Shown: positions 1 through 11,970, counted from the first letter of the stretch. The stretch: 64,000 bases of DNA from Phorcus lineatus (GCA_921293015.1 OV121097.1:15313924-15377923); one strand, 5' to 3'. Numbers and translations are program-made. The notes: a model not told the origin generated them from the letters alone.

Positions 1-19
1 TTCCTTTTCATATTATTAG

Positions 20-679
20 TCAAAGCCTGAAAGCACTACAAGCAAACCCAGATACCCGCCAAACTTTACAACCAGTAACCCGTTGAGAAAAAGTGAGCAG
101 CCTAAAAGCCCACCAAGTGAGCAGCCTGGAGGCCCAACAAGTGAGCAGCCTGGAGGCCCATCAGATGAGAAGCCTAAAGGCCCAACAGGTGAGCAGCCTG
201 GAGGCCCATCAGGTGAGAAGCCCAGAGGCCCACCAAGTGAGCAGCCCAGAGGTCCACCAGGTGAGCAGCCTAGATGCCCATCAGGTGACCAGCCTAGACG
301 CCCATCAGGTGACCAGCCTAGACGCCAATCAGGTGACCAGCCTAAAGGCCCAACAGGTGAGCAGCCTGGAGGCCCATCAGGTGAGAAGCCCAGAGGCCCA
401 CCAGGTGAGCAGCCTAGAGGCCCATCAGGTGACCAGCCAAGAGGCCCACCATGTGACCAGCCTAGACGCCCATCAGGTGAACAGCCTAGACGCCCATCAG
501 GTGACCAGCCTAAAGGCCCAACAGGTGAGCAGCCTGGAGGCCCATCAGGTGAGCAGCCTAGAGGCACAGAAAGTGAGCAGCCTAGAGGCCCAGAAAGTGA
601 GCAGCCTAGAGGCCCAAATAATGACCAGTCTAGAGGCCCAACAAGTGACCAGCCTAGAGGCCCAACAAGTGACCAGTGA
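20..679 (+). CDS. Secreted octapeptide-repeat protein, unit 1, exon 2 (5' partial)
   Basis: Second and last coding exon of the first gene in the array; exon 1 with the signal peptide lies left of the window. The acceptor is the AG at 18-19 after a pyrimidine-rich tract, and the exon opens in phase 0 with SKPESTTSKPRYPPNF, a header kept in all units. After 24 header residues come 24 octapeptides plus three residues (GEQPRGPS, GDQPRRPS, GEKPRGPP and variants), ending SDQ and TGA. Exon 2 codes 219 residues, so the full protein should be about 238. It has one cysteine in a PCDQ repeat and one in PRCP, no predicted fold, and is rich in Pro, Gln, Arg and Glu. It is probably an unstructured extracellular matrix, mucus or adhesive component, inferred from composition only. 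I recognise no named family. Confidence 0.75.
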   Translation, partial: SKPESTTSKPRYPPNFTTSNPLRKSEQPKSPPSEQPGGPTSEQPGGPSDEKPKGPTGEQPGGPSGEKPRGPPSEQPRGPPGEQPRCPSGDQPRRPSGDQPRRQSGDQPKGPTGEQPGGPSGEKPRGPPGEQPRGPSGDQPRGPPCDQPRRPSGEQPRRPSGDQPKGPTGEQPGGPSGEQPRGTESEQPRGPESEQPRGPNNDQSRGPTSDQPRGPTSDQ

Positions 680-710
680 CTTATTGATGATAAAGTCCAG
701 TTGACCATCG

Positions 711-716
711 AATAAA
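711..716 (+). terminator. Polyadenylation signal AATAAA, unit 1
   Basis: AATAAA lies 31 bases after the stop in a stretch (GACCATCGAATAAA) found after every unit of the array, including unit 6. Confidence 0.7.
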
Positions 717-2966
717 ATCCCATGCATTTTGATTTTGTTGTTGTCTTGCCTTTACCTATATTATATCGAAACCTTATATCACTACCTTACAAACCAATAT
801 TAATGACCAACAGAGCTTCAAAAACTTTTCTCATCATTCTTCGTATTTAAAAGAACATATATTATCAAAACTATGAATTCACATCAACGCGCACAAGTAC
901 GATTAACTACAGTTGCTTTGCAAATCCTAGAAGTTTACTATTAGCAAAAGGTTTTTGAAACGCACGTGTCAATAGTATGTTATTATTGTCATATGACCAA
1001 CATTATTATTAGTGATACTATTATAGACAGAAATTGAATAATCTTAAGAATACACCAACATGCAGTGTTAGATTTCTTTCTGATACCTCAACAATCCCCG
1101 TACAGCTTCACATACAAAATTTAAGCCTTGCTGAATTCCGTGGTCATTCTTTGCTGTGCCAGCTCTTTAAAGTAATGAACCCAAACTTGGTAGCCCTGTC
1201 AGAAATCTCCTAGAGTCTGGTACCTATCGTGCATCGAAGCTTGACATAGCCAGTGAGGATGGCCAGCCTTTATTGTTAACAAAGAAACGAGTGTGCATAC
1301 AATTTTCATTTAAACAAGCAATTGTGGTGTTTAATAGTTTTTTTTACCATTTTATGAAATTTGCGGATAATAACAAATGATTTAATGGACCATCATATCA
1401 TTCATATATCAACTATTGTTTACTAACAGAGACAGATAAATCAAAAGTTTTGTTATCAATTCAACCGAGAACACACTTTATACACGTACGTTGAAATGCA
1501 TAAAAATGTCCTAACGTTTGTATTAAAGTGACTGCACCTTTAGTTTATAAGAAACAACGAAATATACAAAATGAACTTCCTAGAAAGTAATTTAAGAATA
1601 AATTTCGACATGCATCTCAAGCTCATGCTCCAAACTACTGGTTTTAAGATGATCCTGAAAGCTTTCTATGCCTTTCTGAAAGACTATGCTGAGATGTTTG
1701 TAAAACAGACCCAAAATACCAATAACTGTTTCAACTGTTGTACAAGTACACACAATAAAATGTATCTCTAAGATTTGTGATGGGAGTCGCTCAAGATACA
1801 ATCCCTCTTCATCCTTCAATACATACTTGATAGGATTAGTAGGCCGTTCATGTTTACTGGCTAAACATTCTTACATCGGTCCATCAGAGAACTTTTTAAA
1901 ATGTTGATCAATTCTCGTGATATCATGGATTTCATAACGGTTTCGAATAACTAGACTCCAAATAAAAAATATCAATGTGAAATGAACCTCGAGATATCAA
2001 TGAGAAACATACTATTTAAGAAAAAGCTTTTTAAAAAACAATATTGCGAACTATCTTCAATGTTTAAGAAAAAGAAAATATTGTAATAATAAATAGTCCG
2101 GTGATTGATATTTTATACATTTATCCAACAAGGAAAACTTATTTAATCAATAGAATTGTTTATTTCAACTGAAAATAAATGCAAACAAGTATCATTATTT
2201 GGAAAAAGCCTAAGCCGAACGTTTTCCTTCAATCGAATGTATGAACAGTTGTTCCTCGGGATGCCTTTAGGTAATAAGACTTTCATTTTGAAAATTAATT
2301 TATTGAGTACTAATTTGTTACCACATCTTGTGCACGTCCTAAACATATGAAAAATGTTACTCATACTGTCAATGTAAATAACCGTTGTACCTTGAACAAA
2401 TAGCAAAGACAAGTTTATATGAATACAGCTAGAGAGATAGCAGATCAGATTGAAAGGGACACTCAAGTTATTTTCTGTATGAACAGCCAGGGTCTAGCAA
2501 CGCAAAAGTCGGCTATTGCACTTGTTATCAAAAAAGTTTTAAAAAATTGTTTACTGCAGACACCCGAGCGATACTACGTTTTTGAACTTGTCTTAGTTTG
2601 GATAATAGATTTGATATATCATTGTCACACAGATAGCCCACATACAGTACTCTCCCTATGACATAAGTGAGGAGTAATATCTTGTTGTATTCCTGACGTA
2701 GCTGACTTACTAATCTATCGGCTCTTGTTGAGATTCGACTTCGATATATTGAGTTTTGCGTCATGTTGTGAGTCACAAAAACTAACCAATATATTTTGTT
2801 TTCTCAAGAGAAATATAGAAAAAGAAAAACAATAAACAATATATATAATTGAACCTTGAATGAACAATCATTTTAAAGCACAACGTACAAATACCAAACA
2901 CAGAAATTAAGTTTGCAAATTCAATTTATATCTATCTATACATAATTCATTACTTCAATAGATATA
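717..2966. other. Spacer after unit 1, duplicated with the gene
   Basis: No gene seen. The sequence aligns with the spacers after units 2 (from 9719), 3 (from 16978) and 4 (from 23705). A 66-codon frame at 1571-1771 recurs at 10150 but is broken in the other copies. The 113-bp tandem array present after units 2 and 3 is reduced here to its last repeat, near 2340-2390, so unit 1 has lost about 0.9 kb. Confidence 0.6.
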
Positions 2967-2971
2967 TGTAT

Positions 2972-5900
2972 CATCGAAACGCATAATGATAAACGCTTTA
3001 TTGAATTGGGTGACCTCTATAATGTGGATGAGTTCACTGAGCCTAGAAATTCTCAAGACTGTAAAACAAATAAGTTTTGTTTAGCTTTGTTGAAACTGTG
3101 TAAAGAATTTGGCATGCATATTGTAAACGGTAGACGACCGGGTGATCCACTTGGATGTTTTACTTATATAGGGGTGAGCGGTACCAGTTTGGTTGACTAT
3201 TTTATAGGTGCTTCAAGCTTTGTAAATCATGTTCATGATTTGCTTGTTCATAATAGGACAGAATCTGATCATTTGCCAGTCTCGTGTCAAATTTCTTTCA
3301 ATTTAGATGCCCCTAAAAACATTGAGCAGTTAGCAAATTCAAGCTCATATACTACAAAAAGGTACATATGGAATGATGAAGGTAAATATACTTTTATCGA
3401 AAATTTTAAGTCAAATGAAGCTCAAGCAATTCTAAGTAGTTTTCTTGACTGTGTCAACACAAATGTAAATGAGGCAGCATCTCTACTTTGTAATCTAATT
3501 CAATCAGCTGGCTCTCACTTTGAAAAGAAACCAAAATCTACTTACCTAAATTCTGGTGAAAAAACACAAACAAAATGGTTTGATGAAGAATGTGTAGTTC
3601 TTAAAAAGTTGAAGTATGCAAAATTATTTGTCTTAAGGAACACTAATTCTAAAAGAAGCTTAGAAGCTTATCTTGAAGCTAAAAGAAACTTCAGAAAAAC
3701 ATGCAGAAATAAACGAACAAAATTTGACAAAGAAACAGCAGAAAAAGCAAATCTTACAACTGGTGATTGTAAATCATTTTGGAGCGCCGTAAAATCTTTC
3801 TTGAAGGTTAAAAATCAAAAGAATGACATTTCAATGGCAGATTGGCACACTTACTTCTCAGATTTATTAAATCCTGCCGGGAGACAAACCGATGATTTTG
3901 ATGAAACTGTGGAAATCTTTATTAAAAATCACGATTGTATTAATTGTTAAGAATGTAATAATTCACACTTGCTATCTGAGGTTATAACAGAGGATGAGAT
4001 ATCCAAAGCTATAGCATCATTAAAACTGAACAAATCCCCCGGTATTGACGGACTGTCAGCAGAATTTCTTAAATATGCTCCCCAGTTACTTCATTTACTA
4101 TTCAACTCAATTCTCGACCATGGTATATTCCCAGATTCCTGGAATGTCGGGATGATACTTCCTCTATATAAGAAGGGTGACCCCTCTGACCCAAATAACT
4201 ACAGGGGCATATCACTATTAAATTCATTTGGAAAGGTTTTCACTTGTATCTTAGAACAAAGACTTCGAGTTTGGTTAGAACTAAATGATTTATTGTCAGA
4301 AGCACAAGCTGGATTCAGACACGATTATTCTACCACTGATAACATTTTCGTCCTTCAGTCTTTAGCTCAGAAATATTTGAGAAAACCAAAACACCGTTTT
4401 TATGCCGCCTTTATAGATTTTAAAAAAGCATTTGATTCAGTTGAAAGGAATAAGTTACTCTATATTCTATTGCAGTATGGTATTCATGGTAAAATATATA
4501 ACGTTATTGAAAACATGTATAGAAATGTTCGTGCTTGTGTTAAAAAAGGACAAAATATCACTGATATATTTACTACATCTAGCGGAGTACGACAAGGTTG
4601 CATGTTGAGTCCCTTGCTGTTCATATTTTTCATAAATCTACTGGTTATTGAACTGGAAACTGAATCATCAAGAGGGATATTTGTTGATGAAGTTATTGAA
4701 GCTATAAAACTGCTATTGTTTGCAGATGATATTGTCTTAGTTTCAGACTCCGTAAATGATTTGCAAAGAAAGCTGAAGGTGTTAGAATTATTTTGTAAGA
4801 AGTGGGGACTTGAGGTAAATCTAGACAAATCTAATATCATTGTTTTCCGTAACGGCGGAGTACTAAAAAGTGTTGAGAAATGGTTTTACAGAGGGAAACG
4901 AATGATGACAGTAACATATTACAAATATTTAGGAATTGTTTTTTCCTCAAGGTTGTGTTGGTCGAAAGCATGTGAAACATTAGCTGTTCAAGCATCGAAA
5001 GCTTGTTTTCCGATATATCAACTTATGAAATTTTACCCACATCTTACCCTTAAAGTCTTCATTTCAATATTTGATAGTAAAATAGTACCCATTGCATGTT
5101 ATGGCAGTGAAATATGGGGATTTACCTTCCGAGAAAGTAATGAGAAGGTACAAAGTAACTACTTTAAGCGCTATTTACGACTCAATAAGAAAACATCTTC
5201 TAACGCAGTAATGGGAGAAATGGGGCGTTATCATCTATCCGTAACGTACTTTTGCCGATGTATACGATATTGGTGTCGTTTAATTCAAATGGATTCCAAA
5301 AGACATCCCCATGCCTGCTATAAGATGCAAAAAATACAGGATGAAAATGGTAGTGTCAATTGGGTTACTCATGTAAGAAATCTTCTTTTTCAAACTGGTT
5401 ATGCGTATGCTTGGATTTTCCAAGACTGTGGAAATGTACACACTTTTATGTCAAAATTTAAACAAAGTTGTATTGATTTAGATATACAAGCTTGGTATCA
5501 GAAAGTAAATGAGTCAACTTTTTTAAAACCATATGAATCGTTTAAGACTGTATTCGAACAAGAGTTATATTTGAGTATAGCACTCGATTCTGACCTAATT
5601 CAGGCTCTTGCTAGATTTAGATGTTTAGCTCACAAACTTAAAATACAATTGATGCTAATGTACAATCATCTTGTTTGAATTGTGATAAGTGTGATTTAGA
5701 TGCTTTGGGTGATGAATTTCATTTTCTCCTTGTGTGTCCTTACTTTAAAGATAGTAGAAAACAACTTATACCTGATTACTATTCTCAATATCCGACGCAG
5801 CAGAAATTTATACAATTGTTATCATGTAAGACAAAAAGTATTTTAAGATCACTTGCTTTATACTTAAAAAGAAACATGTATAGATAATTGCTTCGCATAC

Positions 5901-6013
5901 CTGTTTTAATGTCTATTTTGTCACTACATGGAAATGTACATTGTACACAAATTTTGTACTCTGGGCCATGTGGCCTTCAATACAGGAAATAAAACTCTCT
6001 CTCACTCTCTCTC
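2972..6013 (+). mobile_element. 5'-truncated non-LTR retrotransposon (LINE)
   Basis: This insertion splits a spacer that is continuous after units 2 and 3 (compare 12545-12575 and 19985-20010). TGTAT at 2967-2971 is repeated at 6014-6018 as a short target-site duplication. The element starts inside the endonuclease domain, so its 5' part is missing. It runs through a reverse transcriptase and a C-terminal zinc-knuckle region to a 3' UTR ending GGAAATAAA followed by a CTCT-rich tail. A related 3' end lies on the minus strand at 42300-42915. The boundaries come from comparison with the empty sites and should be good to a few bases. Confidence 0.85.
3006..5887 (+). pseudogene. LINE endonuclease / reverse transcriptase (ORF2), lightly broken
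   Basis: The reading starts at GDLYN, matching the endonuclease GDFN motif, and includes the later endonuclease motifs (SLVDYF near 3190, SDHLPV near 3270). The reverse transcriptase runs from about 3990 to 4850: KSPGIDGL, NNYRGISLL, AFIDFKKAFDSV, RQGCMLSPLLF and the catalytic LLFADDIVL. It is followed by a thumb/connection region and a C-terminal CDKCDLDALGDEFHFLLVC knuckle. Only two lesions separate it from an open frame: an in-frame TAA at 3948-3950 and a frameshift near 5640-5675 just before the knuckle. That suggests a fairly recent death. Clade assignment (jockey/CR1/I group) is by eye. Confidence 0.85.
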
Positions 6014-6018
6014 TGTAT

Positions 6019-8229
6019 GAATGCTAAAATAGATACATAGATACATACATGCATACATTCATACATACATACATGTACATACATACACACCTACATACAA
6101 ACATGTATATATTTAAGAAGTGAATTAAGAGTTCGTAAAACTAATTCCAACAAAGAATAAATGAAAGCCCTGTCTTTATAATGTCTTTATAACCCTGTAT
6201 ATGACTCAAATATAAATATATGAATATTATATATTTATAAATGGATTGTTTTTACCTCTAACTTAATATTTTTCACTATCAAATGATATACATTTACACA
6301 ACAAGAGTAATTTCATGCAGCATGAATTGTGCATGTTTAAACATTAGAATATATATTCAGGGTTTACCTCTACTGGCATTCATAAAGTGTTGTTTTAATT
6401 TTAAGGTCCAAAGCTAATACTAGTAGTAGATAAATAAAGTATAGCCGAATGATGAGATTTTCATTTAATGGAATAATGCTATACATTTAAAGGGTTTCCA
6501 AATTAACAAAGAAGTATGTTTAATCCTTATCTCATCATTTAGGTCAATTTAAAAAAAGAACAATAAATAAGTTCTATCGATATATACTATATATCACAAA
6601 TATCATACCATATCCCTTCATATCTTATCATTTGATATTATTTGCATTCAGTCCTAATACATTGCATGTCATATCATTTAACATACCAAATGATTTCAAT
6701 TGACATATTGATAATGAAGTATTTCATATCAAATATCACAAATCATATACTACACATGCCATAAAAACCCCCATACAACCGGTACTTCCCATACCATAAC
6801 TGACCAATACATCGCCATTGGCAGTGCATACCATACCATGACATTTCATATATTTATAAGTTTTAAATGTATAAGAACCTGTATAAGAACTGGGTATATA
6901 ACCCCAATATCCATGTATAAAAATGATGGAATAAATATGTAAAATAACATAACAAAACTATATTTATTTCATGCATCATCACTTGTGCTTGTTTAAACCT
7001 TAGTATATTATTCAATTGCAGGATTTACGTCTACTAAGATACTTTTAAAGTGTTGTATTAATTCTTAGGTCCAAAGGTGGTACGTTATACATAATGTATT
7101 TCCAAATGATGAAATTTTCATTAAATGGAATTATGATATACATTTAAAGGGGTTTCCAATTCAAATTAACAAGAAAGTATGTCTAATCAATTTTCTCATC
7201 CTTCAGGTCAATGAAAAATGAAAATAAGTTCTATCTGTAACGAAATTTTAAAAAAAATATCTACAAAACTGGTTTCTCATTCCATTAACCATTTCTTAAA
7301 TTTCTCCCAAAGAAAATATTAAAACTTCTACAAATATCATATCACCCCCCCCCCCCCTCCCTCCTCTTCATATCTTATCATCTGATATCATTTGCATTCA
7401 ATCCTAATACATAGCATGTCATATCATGAAACATATCAAACATATCAATTGACATATTGTTTATCAAATAGTGTTTCATATTAGATCATATATCACATAT
7501 CATAAACTACACATGCCATAGAATACCATACCATAGAGTACCATAAAATACCATACAACCGGTACAACCCATACCATGACTGACCAATACATTGCCATTG
7601 GCAGTGCATACCATACCATGACATCCCATACCTAAACATTCAATAGCATGATTGAGTGAGCGAGTTATTGTTTAGCGCCGCTCGACCAATATTTTGCCAT
7701 TATTATGTATACCATACCGTTCTGTACAGTATCAACCATGACATAAGATAGCACAACATGGACGAGTATAGCTTGGCAAAGTATGCAAAACCATATTAAC
7801 CACACCATACTTTACTATAGCATACCATACTGTAATTTACATAAGTAAGTTAATGTTCAGCGCAGATTGACCAACATACAGCAATTAACAGGGCATACCA
7901 TGCAATTTCAACAATATCACATTATGCCATACCACACATGTACCATATCATACCATATAATACCATACTATATTAAACATACCATACTATACCATTCCAT
8001 ACCATACCGTGAATAAGTTGTTTAGCGCCATTAGACCATTTTTCAGCAATTACGAGCGCTTACCATACCTTTCCATACCATACCATATATTACATCACAT
8101 CACATCAAAATAATGATTCATCTACCGCCCACCCTTCCATTTAAAAATAAAACACTTTTAAAAATCTTGACTAATGGCAAATCATTGAATTCCAATAAAA
8201 CCTTAATTTAAAAAAATATGAAAATGAAA
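6019..8229. repeat. CCATA-rich degenerate spacer with an internal duplication
   Basis: No gene seen. A CATA tetranucleotide tract (about 6045-6110) is followed by sequence full of CATACC/CCATA words. Two blocks, about 6340-6850 and 7000-7600, are diverged copies of each other: both have the sequence around ATTTGCATTCA and the CCATTGGCAGTGCATACC stretch. A second such pair occurs after unit 3 (20440-21030 and 21080-21600). Confidence 0.55.
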
Positions 8230-8511
8230 CCTAAGCATTTGCATGATTAATGTATTTGTTTGATTGAAAGATAATACTTTTTTACCTTTTTAAAACGACT
8301 ACACCTGTAAGTATACGTTCCAAAATAGAAACGGACAAAGCAGGTGATGATACCTTACACCGCATTCGACTCATCTTACGTGACACAATATATTGCAATA
8401 GGCGACAACAGGAAAATTGAACACTTAACACCTGGAATTTATTAATTAGATCCTCATTATAAAAGTACGAGACGAACACCTCAACATCAATCGGACTTTC
8501 CTCAACCGAAA
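8230..8511 (+). promoter_or_regulatory. Promoter of unit 2 (TATA box, three CACCTG E-boxes)
   Basis: TATAAAAG is at 8458-8465, 54 bases before the ATG. About 200 bases upstream are strongly conserved in units 2 to 6. E-box hexamers CACCTG or CAGGTG stand at 8302, 8341 and 8429. An octamer-like ATTTGCAT and an ATTAATTAGATC stretch next to the TATA box are also kept in units 2 to 4. Factor identities are inference. Confidence 0.65.
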
Positions 8512-9681
8512 ATGAAGACCCTCATCATTTTTCTGTCCGTCGTGGGCATTTGTGCTGCCTTTTGGTCGGTAAGTTAACGATATACTTCTTTGAACATGTC
8601 TTCTTCTTCAGAAATCTAATGGTATAACTTTCAACATTTATTTAAATCATTCTTTGATTCCGACAAATTTTTCACTTGCAAAAGAATTTGATTCCGGCAA
8701 ATCTGGCAGAGTTTTATGAGAACTGCAATATAAGCAGTAAAATTCAATGCGGCTTTGACTTTATGTTTTGGAATTTCTGTGCATTTCAAATACACAAGTA
8801 ACTTATATATTCAATCTCAAAGTAAACCATGTACTAGTTAAACAGCTCGATCTGAATGTCACTTTAAAAGCCAAACATGACAATGTAAAACGTGATTCAG
8901 TTTGCTTTCCTTTTCATATTATTTTTCAAAGCCTGAAAGCACTACAAGCAAACCCAGATACCCGCCAAACTTTACAACCAGTAACCCGTTGAGAAAAAGT
9001 GAGCAGCCTAAAAGCCCACCAAGTGAGCAGCCTGGAGGCCCAACAAGTGAGCAGCCTGGAGGCCCATCAGATGAGAAGCCTAAAGGCCCAACAGGTGAGC
9101 AGCCTAGAGGCCCATCAGGTGAGAAGCCCAGGGGCCCCCCAGGTGAGCAGCCCAGAGGTCCACCAGGTGAGCAGCCTAGATGCCCATCAGGTGAGCAGCC
9201 TATACGCCCATCAGGTGACCAGCCTAGACGCCCATCAGGTGACCAGCCTAGACGCCAATCAGGTGACCAGCCTAAAGGCCCAACAGGTGAGCAGCCTGGA
9301 GGCCCATCAGGTGAGAAGCCCAGAGGCCCACCAGGTGAGCAGCCTAGAGGCCCATCAGGTGACCAGCCAAGAGGCCCACCATGTGACCAGCGTAGACGCC
9401 CATCAGGTGAACAGCCTAGACGCCCATCAGGTGACCAGCCTAAAGGCCCAACAGGTGAGCAGCCTGGAGGCCCATCAGGTGAGCAGTCTAGAGGCCCAAC
9501 AGGTGAGCAGCCTAGAGGCCCATCAGGTGAGCAGCCTAGAGGCCCTACAAATGAGCAGCCTAGAGGCACAGAAAGTGAGCAGCCTAGAGGCACAGAAAGT
9601 GAGCAGCCTGGAGGCCCAAATAATGACCAGTCTAGAGGCCCAACAAGTGACCAGCCTAGAGGCCCTACAAGTGACCAGTGA
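8512..9681 (+). CDS. Secreted octapeptide-repeat protein, unit 2 (2 exons)
   Basis: Exon 1 (8512-8568) codes MKTLIIFLSVVGICAAFWS, a signal peptide, and ends in phase 0 at GTAAGT. Exon 2 has the 24-residue header and 28 octapeptides plus SDQ, stopping at TGA 9679-9681. The expected acceptor AG, present in units 1, 3 and 4, is TT here (8924-8925). The next AG, in the codon AAG at 8929-8931, follows a good T-rich tract and would start exon 2 at 8932 in the same frame, losing only Ser-Lys. The protein would be about 268 residues. Composition is Pro/Gln/Arg/Glu/Gly with no predicted fold. Function is unknown; a structural extracellular role is inferred from the signal peptide and repeats. Confidence 0.75.
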
Positions 9682-9712
9682 CTTATTGATGATAAAGTCC
9701 AGTTGACCATCG

Positions 9713-9718
9713 AATAAA
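9713..9718 (+). terminator. Polyadenylation signal AATAAA, unit 2
   Basis: Same position relative to the stop as in unit 1, in the conserved GACCATCGAATAAA context. Confidence 0.7.
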
Positions 9719-11094
9719 ATCCCATGCATTTGGATTTTGTTGTTGTCTTGCCTTTACCTATATTATATCGAAACCTTATATCACTACCTTACAAACCAAT
9801 ATTAATGACCAACAGAGTTTCAAAAACTTTTCTCATCATTATTCGTATTTAAAAGAACATATATTATCCAAACTATGAATTCACATCAACGCGCACAAGT
9901 ACGATTAACTACAGTTGCTTAGCAAATTCTAGAAGTTTACTAATAGCAAAAGGTTTTTGAAACGCACGTGTCAATAGTATGTTATTATTGTCATATGACC
10001 AACATTATTATTATTGATACTATTAAAGACAGAAATTGAATAATCTTAAGAATACACCAACATGCAATGTTAGATTTCTTTCTGATACCTCAACAATTTC
10101 CGTACAGCTTCACATACAAAATTTAAGCCTTGCGAACGAAATATAAAAAATGAACTTCCTAGAAAATAATCTAAGAATAAATTTCGACATGCATCTTAAG
10201 CTCATGCTCCAAACTACTGGTTTCAAGATGATCCTGAAAGCTTTCTATGCCTTTCTGAAAGAGTATGCTGACTTCTTTGTGAAACAGACCCAAAATACCA
10301 ATAACTGTTTCAACTGCTGTACAAGTACACACAATAAAATGTATCTCTAAGATTTGTGATGTTCATGTTTACTGGCTAAACATTCTTACATCGGTCCATC
10401 AGAGAACTTTTTAAAATGTTGATCAATTCTCGTGATATCATGGATTTCATAACGGTTTCGAATTACTAGACTCCAAATAAAAAATATCAATGTGAAATGA
10501 ACCTCGAGATATCAATGAGAAACATACTATTTAAGAAAAAGCTTTTCAAAACAATATTGCGAACTATCTTCAATGTTTTAGAAAAAGAAAATCTTGTAAT
10601 ACTAACTAGTCCGGTGATTGATATTTTATACAATTGTCCAACAATGAAAACCTATTTAATCAATAGAATTATTTATTATAACTGAAAAGAAATGCAAACA
10701 AGTATCATTATTTGGAAAAAGCCTAAGCCGAACGTTTTCCTTCAATCGCAAAGTGAACAGGATATAATCATTTGTCACCTTGAAATCAGTGAGAGGTTTG
10801 GTACCTGACGAGCAAAAGCAAGTAAAATACTAATGCCTTTTACGAATGTATGAACAGTTCCTCGGGATGCCTTTAGTAAATAAGACTTTCATTTTGAAAA
10901 TTAATGTATTGAGCAGTTTATGTGCGAATAGCCATACATTCAAATTGTTTCGAAGGTTAGGTGTGAGTGTGGCTAGTTGCAAATATGGTACAAACTGGAA
11001 ATGATCAGTTGATTTCGTTTGGACCTTAAGAATCTTGCGAATTAACTTGTGTGTTTGTGGAAACAAATCTACTATTGTTTTATACCAATTAAGC
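9719..11094. other. Spacer after unit 2
   Basis: Non-coding by all signs. It matches the spacer after unit 3 closely and that after unit 1 less closely. Relative to unit 1 it lacks about 400 bases between the AAGCCTTGC near 10130 and CGAACGAAATATA. Confidence 0.5.
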
Positions 11095-11970
11095 TCCAAA
11101 AATAAATGAAGTTATCACCAAAAGAACAATCATACCACAAGCACTTGAAATCAGCTTATTCAAGGGAAACGCTGTACAAAGAGTAAATGAAGTTTCTACG
11201 ACAAGAACATTCACAAGGCAAGCATTTGAAATCAGAATATTCAAGGTAAGAATTTCAACAAAGTAGCACATGTTGTAAATCCCAATTGAAATACGTAAAT
11301 ATAAATAAAATTTACACCAGAGAATTCCCACAGCAACTACTCGAAACCAGCATATTCAATTAAATAATTTCAACAAAGTTGCTCATTATGTATAAGTCAA
11401 ACAAAATATGTAAGAATGAATTAATCTTTCACAAGACCATTCACACGACAATGAAACCAGATTATTCCAGGAAACATATAAAATGTAGCTAATGTTATAA
11501 ATTTAAATCAAATGCTGTACATAAAAATAAAAGACGTTTTTACTACTAGCCATTTCACAAGTCAAATAACTTACATTACACCTTCTCGGGGGAAAAATAT
11601 GAGTAAAGGAGCTCATACTGTAAATGTCAAACATAATACGTAATTATATAAAGTTTTCACATGAGAATTCAAACAGCAATCACTCGAAACCAGCGTTTTC
11701 AAAGAAAGAATTTCAACAAAGCAGCTCATGTTGTAAATTTCAATTAATATATGTAAACATAAATGAAGTTTTCACAAGAGAATACACACTGCAATGAAAT
11801 CAAATCATTAGAGGACGTATATAAAAGTAGCTTATATTTTAAAATTAAATCAAATGCTGAAAAAAGAATAAATAACGTTTTCACGACTAGGCCAAGCACA
11901 CATCAATCACTTGAATTTTCGAGGAACATATATGAAAAATGTTACTCATACTGTCAATGTAAATAACCGT
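11095..11970. repeat. Diverged tandem array, about 8 copies of a ~113-bp unit
   Basis: Each copy has the order AAATGAAGTTTTCAC, CACTTGAAATCAG, TATTCAAGG, CAACAAAGTAGCTCATG and TAAATTTAAATCAAATG. Copies differ a lot from one another, so the array is old. It is nearly the same as the array at 18538-19410, so it was copied with the whole unit. Confidence 0.7.

Noticed and set aside
93..704. Second + frame of the repeat (VSSLEAHQ-type)
   Set aside because: Exon 1 ends in phase 0 and the acceptor puts exon 2 in the other frame. The openness comes from the repeat having no stop in this frame.
16..723. Long minus-strand frames with GPLGCSPDG-type repeats over exon 2 of units 1 to 4
   Set aside because: They are antisense shadows of the 24-bp repeat. 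They have no signal peptide or splice context, while the + frame joins a signal exon in phase.
1571..1771. A 66-codon open frame repeated in the spacers (also 10150-10350)
   Set aside because: The matching stretches after units 3 and 4 are broken by small indels, and it has no promoter, signal or domain. Its similarity comes from duplication of the spacer.
8282..8479. Minus-strand 65-codon frame conserved before units 2, 3, 4 and in part 5
   Set aside because: It lies exactly over the conserved promoter of the repeat genes. Near-identity of the copies explains its survival.
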